DNA of 8,908 bases from Candidatus Nanohalarchaeota archaeon (GTDB taxonomy: Archaea > EX4484-52 > JAADEF01): assembly GCA_013153555.1 (NCBI GenBank), contig JAADEF010000003.1:1-8908 (forward strand), given 5' to 3'. Every line of letters starts with the position of its first letter. The stretch's first letter is position 1. Position numbers and translations under genes: made by a program. A model generated the notes under the pieces. That model was not told the DNA's origin. It worked only from the letters and a program-made list of their open reading frames with translations, and ran no database searches. This document shows positions 5,998 through 8,908 of this stretch, in pieces.

Positions 5998-6685
5998 CAT
6001 CAATTCTCTCTAACTTCCCATCTTTTATGCGCAAAATTCTGTCAAAATATTGCTCGTGTTCTGGCTCATGACTAACCATTACAATAGTCTGGCCCTGCTT
6101 GTTTAATGATTTAAATAACTTCAAAATTTCATCTCCTGAACGCGTATCCAGGTTAGCAGTGGGTTCATCTGCAAAAAGTATAGCAGGATCATTAACTAAG
6201 GCACGAGCAATTGCAACTCTTTGTTGCTCTCCTCCCGAAAGTTCAAAAGGATAATGCTCTAATCTATGTCCTAAACCCACTCGTTCCAATAACTTCTTCG
6301 CCTTTTGTTTACAGCCAGGCATATTGCTCCTATACATATAACATGGCAGCATTGTATTCTCAATAGCATTGAGTTCTGGAATTAACCGATACTGCTGAAA
6401 AACATATCCCAACCTTTTTAATCTAAAATATGATTTTTCTATTTCACTTAGCTCGCTGGCAGCCTTTCCCATAATTATAATTCTTCCTTCTGTTTGAGTA
6501 TCCAACAACCCTAACAAATGTAAAAGAGTGGATTTACCAGAACCACTAGGTCCCATTATACCCAAAAACTCACCCTCATAAATCTCAAAACTCACTCCAT
6601 CTAATGCTTTAGTAATAACATCGCTTCTTTTCTCAAAATAGTATTTTTTTAAGTTTTCAACTTTAACTATCTCTTTTCTTTTCAT
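5987..6685 (-). CDS. ABC transporter ATP-binding protein, LolD/MacB type
   Basis: This 232-residue ATPase has all the expected motifs: Walker A GPSGSGKST (45-53), Q-loop Gln97 or 98 (VFQQYRLIPEL), signature LSGGEQQRVAIARAL (149-163), Walker B ILFADE (169-174), D-loop NLD (178-180) and His206 in SHEPE. Length and sequence match the LolD/MacB/FtsE group, whose members power conformational movement of extracytoplasmic domains rather than classic substrate channels. Its partner is the FtsX-type permease at 7420-8640. The ATG at 6685 has AAGGTGG four bases upstream (6688-6694) and lies inside the end of the patatin gene (23-nt overlap). The 3' end overlaps the convergent secreted-protein gene by 11 nt. 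It is the last visible gene of the operon. Confidence 0.94.
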   Translation of the reverse strand: MKRKEIVKVENLKKYYFEKRSDVITKALDGVSFEIYEGEFLGIMGPSGSGKSTLLHLLGLLDTQTEGRIIIMGKAASELSEIEKSYFRLKRLGYVFQQYRLIPELNAIENTMLPCYMYRSNMPGCKQKAKKLLERVGLGHRLEHYPFELSGGEQQRVAIARALVNDPAILFADEPTANLDTRSGDEILKLFKSLNKQGQTIVMVSHEPEHEQYFDRILRIKDGKLERIDVRK

Positions 6686-7418
6686 CTAACCACCTTAAAA
6701 ATTCATTTTCTTTTTTCTTCCAATAAGCTTCTCCCTTCTTGTAAAATGCAGGAGATTTACGAAAATCAAATACATTAAGCAAATTAGAATCTCTTTCAAA
6801 AGGACTAAATACAAAAGAATCGGCATATAAAGATTTGGTGTTTTTTATTAAAGCCATAAATGCTATGATCGCATTATTCATAACATTATTGTGTTGCTCA
6901 GAATAATTAGAAAGGCTACCTTCTAATAGATCAATAATTACATCAGCTTTTAAATAAGGCTTAGAAAATCCTCCATCAATATAGTATCGAGAACCAATAA
7001 CATAAGCAGGCAACAAAGGCGGGAGTGCAATACTTGCCATAATTGCATCAATAATATTGCCTTTTGAAAATACAACAGGTTTTAAAGTCTTAATATCCGT
7101 AGCATTAATATAAAGAGGTACAGAGCATTCCTTAAAATCATAGTTTAAATCCAAATCTTCTGTAAGAAACTTTTTTACTTTATTAGCATCCCATAAACTT
7201 ATTTTAGGATTTAGACTAAAAAAATGCATATATTTTGCTTTTTTATCCTTCAAACTTCTTACACTTCCATGAATACAATAATATGCTGCAATAATGCTGC
7301 CTATGCTTGTCCCTGCAACATTCTTTATATTTGCAGTATTAACAACTCTTTCAAAAATAGGTAGAGCTGCATAACCTCTTGTTCCTCCTCCTGATATAGC
7401 TATTGAAATGCCTTGCAT
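6663..7418 (-). CDS. Patatin-like phospholipase family protein
   Basis: The 251-residue protein carries the complete patatin catalytic set. There is an oxyanion-hole motif GGGTRG (10-15), a nucleophile elbow GTSIG with Ser38, and a catalytic Asp148 in DGG (148-150). The typical stretch MASIALPPLLPAYVIG lies just before the aspartate. No signal peptide or membrane segment is evident, so it should act on the cytoplasmic side or at the inner membrane face. Patatins hydrolyse acyl ester bonds in lipids. The real substrate is open, because archaeal membrane lipids are mainly ether-linked. It starts 1 nt after the permease stop, has no clear ribosome binding site, and its end overlaps the ATPase gene by 23 nt. 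That fits translational coupling in one mRNA and a shared function with the transporter. Confidence 0.92.
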   Translation of the reverse strand: MQGISIAISGGGTRGYAALPIFERVVNTANIKNVAGTSIGSIIAAYYCIHGSVRSLKDKKAKYMHFFSLNPKISLWDANKVKKFLTEDLDLNYDFKECSVPLYINATDIKTLKPVVFSKGNIIDAIMASIALPPLLPAYVIGSRYYIDGGFSKPYLKADVIIDLLEGSLSNYSEQHNNVMNNAIIAFMALIKNTKSLYADSFVFSPFERDSNLLNVFDFRKSPAFYKKGEAYWKKKENEFLRWLDEKKRDS

Positions 7419-7419
7419 A

Positions 7420-8640
7420 CTATCCCTTAAAGATCATATCTAATATTTTGTCTTTAACTGCATTTCTTGATGCTAAATAACCTGCTAAAACCGAAACTCC
7501 GAAAAGTAAAAGACTTATATTTCTATATAACTCATATTCTAATACTGGTGTTACATCACCCATAGGCATAGGTATGGGATGCGTAGAAAAATAACTAACT
7601 AATACATAAGTTAATAAATAACCTGTTGCTATACCCACTAATCCATAAAACATTCCCTGCAAAATATAAGAATAAAGTATAGTATTTTCGTTTATACCTA
7701 AAGCTTTTAAAATACCTATCTGTGATCTTTTTTGCATAATATTCACATAAATCATAATGTAAATAGTTCCAAATGAAATAATTAAGCCTATAACCATGGT
7801 GATTTTACTTATAATTTGTAAGCTGTCAGTAAATTGAGCAATAGTTCCAAGTTTTTCCTGCCAGCTATATATGCGAACATTTAATCCTAACCTTTTTAAC
7901 ATATCAATTACTTCTTTTTCTTTTCCTTTTTCTGTTGTTTTTATAAGAATCATAGAGGCTTTATCTAAATCATCATGAGATAGATTTAATAAAGACATTG
8001 CTTGCTCTTTATTAATAAACCCGAAAGTTTCTGTTGCAATAAATTGTAAAGAGTAAATACCCTTCACTTTAACTTCTTTCGTTCCTAGTGAAGGCAATAC
8101 AATTAACACATTTTCTCCTGTGCTTACATCCAAAGTAGGGAGAGACTTGGAAATAGAATACTTTTTAGTTAAAGCACCTCCAATAACTATACCGTTTTTT
8201 GTACCTTTGGAAATAAAGCTTCCTTCCACAATCGCATCATCAATCCAAGTAGTTAAAGCTTCTCTTTCAGCATCAACAATATACAGTGTGAAAGGTACTT
8301 TTTCCCTTGTCACAGGATCATACATTACTGCGCCCACAGCTAAACGCGGATCTATACTTTCAACACCAGGAATATTCCTTATTTTTTTCTCAATTTCCTT
8401 TACATTAGTAATGTAATCTTCTCCTACGGGCGGTTCAAGCACTATATTTCCTGTCAAAGAGTAAATAGCTTTATCCTCTATCATCACCCTTAAACCAGTA
8501 ATAACTGATGAGCTAAAAGTCGCACTCAAAAACCCTAAACCAATAATTGCTGCAATCATCGCAATGGTTTTTTTCTTAAAAATAAGATTTTTCCATGCCA
8601 AAAAAACAGCAACTTTTAGCTCATTTCTTTTTTTATACAT
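7420..8640 (-). CDS. ABC transporter permease, MacB/LolC/FtsX type
   Basis: This 406-residue permease has the four-helix layout of the MacB/FtsX superfamily. TM1 is at about 26-48. A large extracytoplasmic domain spans about 50-272 (MacB periplasmic-core-like, with LTGNIVLEPP and IPGVESIDPRLAVGA). Then come three helices at about 275-300, 325-351 and 371-391. The cytoplasmic loop QKRSQIGILKALGI (303-316) is the usual coupling segment to the ATPase. The frame is open further upstream, but GAGGT at 8648-8652 lies six bases before the ATG at 8640, and the preceding gene stops at 8645. The shorter start is therefore preferred. Such permeases move lipoproteins, peptides or signals at the outer membrane face, or drive surface-bound enzymes. 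The substrate cannot be read from the sequence. Confidence 0.93.
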   Translation of the reverse strand: MYKKRNELKVAVFLAWKNLIFKKKTIAMIAAIIGLGFLSATFSSSVITGLRVMIEDKAIYSLTGNIVLEPPVGEDYITNVKEIEKKIRNIPGVESIDPRLAVGAVMYDPVTREKVPFTLYIVDAEREALTTWIDDAIVEGSFISKGTKNGIVIGGALTKKYSISKSLPTLDVSTGENVLIVLPSLGTKEVKVKGIYSLQFIATETFGFINKEQAMSLLNLSHDDLDKASMILIKTTEKGKEKEVIDMLKRLGLNVRIYSWQEKLGTIAQFTDSLQIISKITMVIGLIISFGTIYIMIYVNIMQKRSQIGILKALGINENTILYSYILQGMFYGLVGIATGYLLTYVLVSYFSTHPIPMPMGDVTPVLEYELYRNISLLLFGVSVLAGYLASRNAVKDKILDMIFKG

Positions 8641-8644
8641 TTCA

Positions 8645-8908
8645 TTACCTCTTATTTTTGTTTTTTGTATATGCTTTCGTTCCAAAATAAGCCACAATTC
8701 CCACAACAACCAAGCTAATTACTACATATTTTGCATAATCTTTCTTTCTTTTTACTACATTCAAAGAATAGTTCTCAACTATCTGCTTATGTCCTGTATC
8801 GTCTTTATAGCTTACCTCTATTTTTATATTGTGAGTACCTGCTTCTTTTGGAATAAATGTAAAAACAACACTAGAATCTTCATCCTCTTCCAAACTACCT
8901 ATGTAGCT
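8645..8908 (-). CDS. C-terminal part of an extracytoplasmic, membrane-anchored COG1361-like beta-domain protein (runs off right edge)
   Basis: The last 87 residues of a protein whose N-terminus lies beyond the right edge are visible. The frame is open to base 8908, and no ATG is present in it; a TTG at 8893 could be taken as a start but would cut through the domain. The sequence SYIGSLEEDEDSSVVFTF, then AGTHNIKIEVSYKDDTGHK, looks like the last Ig-like beta-sandwich of archaeal COG1361/CARDB-type S-layer-related proteins. A short basic linker (KRKKDYAK), a transmembrane segment at visible residues 61-76 and a basic tail (TKNKNKR) follow, so the tail is probably inside. It stops 4 nt before the permease start, so it is almost certainly an operon partner, perhaps the extracytoplasmic component of the transporter. 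Confidence 0.75.
   Translation of the reverse strand, partial: SYIGSLEEDEDSSVVFTFIPKEAGTHNIKIEVSYKDDTGHKQIVENYSLNVVKRKKDYAKYVVISLVVVGIVAYFGTKAYTKNKNKR

Noticed and set aside
8120..8416. Plus-strand 98-residue ORF opposite the permease
   Set aside because: It is the mirror frame of the permease extracytoplasmic domain and shows no domain of its own.
8641..8709. Upstream 23-residue extension of the permease
   Set aside because: It would overlap the C-terminus of the preceding gene, and a ribosome binding site at 8648-8652 supports the ATG at 8640.
1..8908. CRISPR array, insertion sequence or prophage remnants
   Set aside because: No regular repeat-spacer pattern, transposase, integrase or terminal inverted repeats were seen. 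The tail-fibre-like modules sit in one secreted gene without other phage genes, and the tRNA has no visible 3' duplication indicating an attachment site.

Overview
The window looks archaeal. It carries ribosomal protein L21e and RNA polymerase subunit Rpo4/F, which exist in archaea and eukaryotes but not bacteria. It has TATA-type promoters, GGTGA-type ribosome binding sites beside apparently leaderless genes, and a tRNA-Gln with an A1-U72 pair. The sequence is AT-rich, genes are tightly packed, and the secreted proteins are rich in cysteine pairs. A small-genome (DPANN-like, perhaps Woesearchaeota/Pacearchaeota) archaeon is a reasonable guess, but no marker here proves the lineage.

Layout. 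(1) 1-1047, minus strand: the conserved archaeal information-processing operon, transcribed as L21e, then rpoF, then a DUF655 protein that runs off the left edge. Each start is preceded by the same GGTGAG hexamer. (2) 1171-3712, minus: a two-subunit 2-oxoacid:ferredoxin oxidoreductase. korA is a gamma-alpha fusion and overlaps korB by 8 nt. (3) 3751-3823, minus: tRNA-Gln(CUG), ending only 4 nt before the presumed korA TATA box. (4) 3875-5997, plus: two genes overlapping by ATGA. They encode a small membrane-anchored protein with three cysteine-pair repeats and a 574-residue secreted modular protein. The latter has an EF-hand-like loop, tail-fibre-like modules, coiled coils and seven cysteine pairs. 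I recognise no named family for either, and this pair is the best candidate for an undescribed system. (5) 5987-8908, minus: an operon encoding the C-terminus of an extracytoplasmic beta-domain protein with a membrane anchor, a MacB/FtsX-type permease, a patatin-like lipid hydrolase and the matching LolD/MacB-type ATPase.

How they work together. L21e, Rpo4 and DUF655 belong to translation and transcription. KorAB oxidises a 2-oxoacid to an acyl-CoA and reduces ferredoxin. The plus-strand pair probably forms a surface appendage or adhesin with its membrane partner. The ABC operon probably moves or extracts a substrate at the membrane, and the patatin gene between permease and ATPase suggests a lipid link. 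Three starts (rpoF, L21e, permease) are placed downstream of the longest possible ORF start because ribosome binding sites decide them. No gene-free stretch exceeds about 125 nt. I saw no mobile elements, CRISPR arrays or clear pseudogenes.
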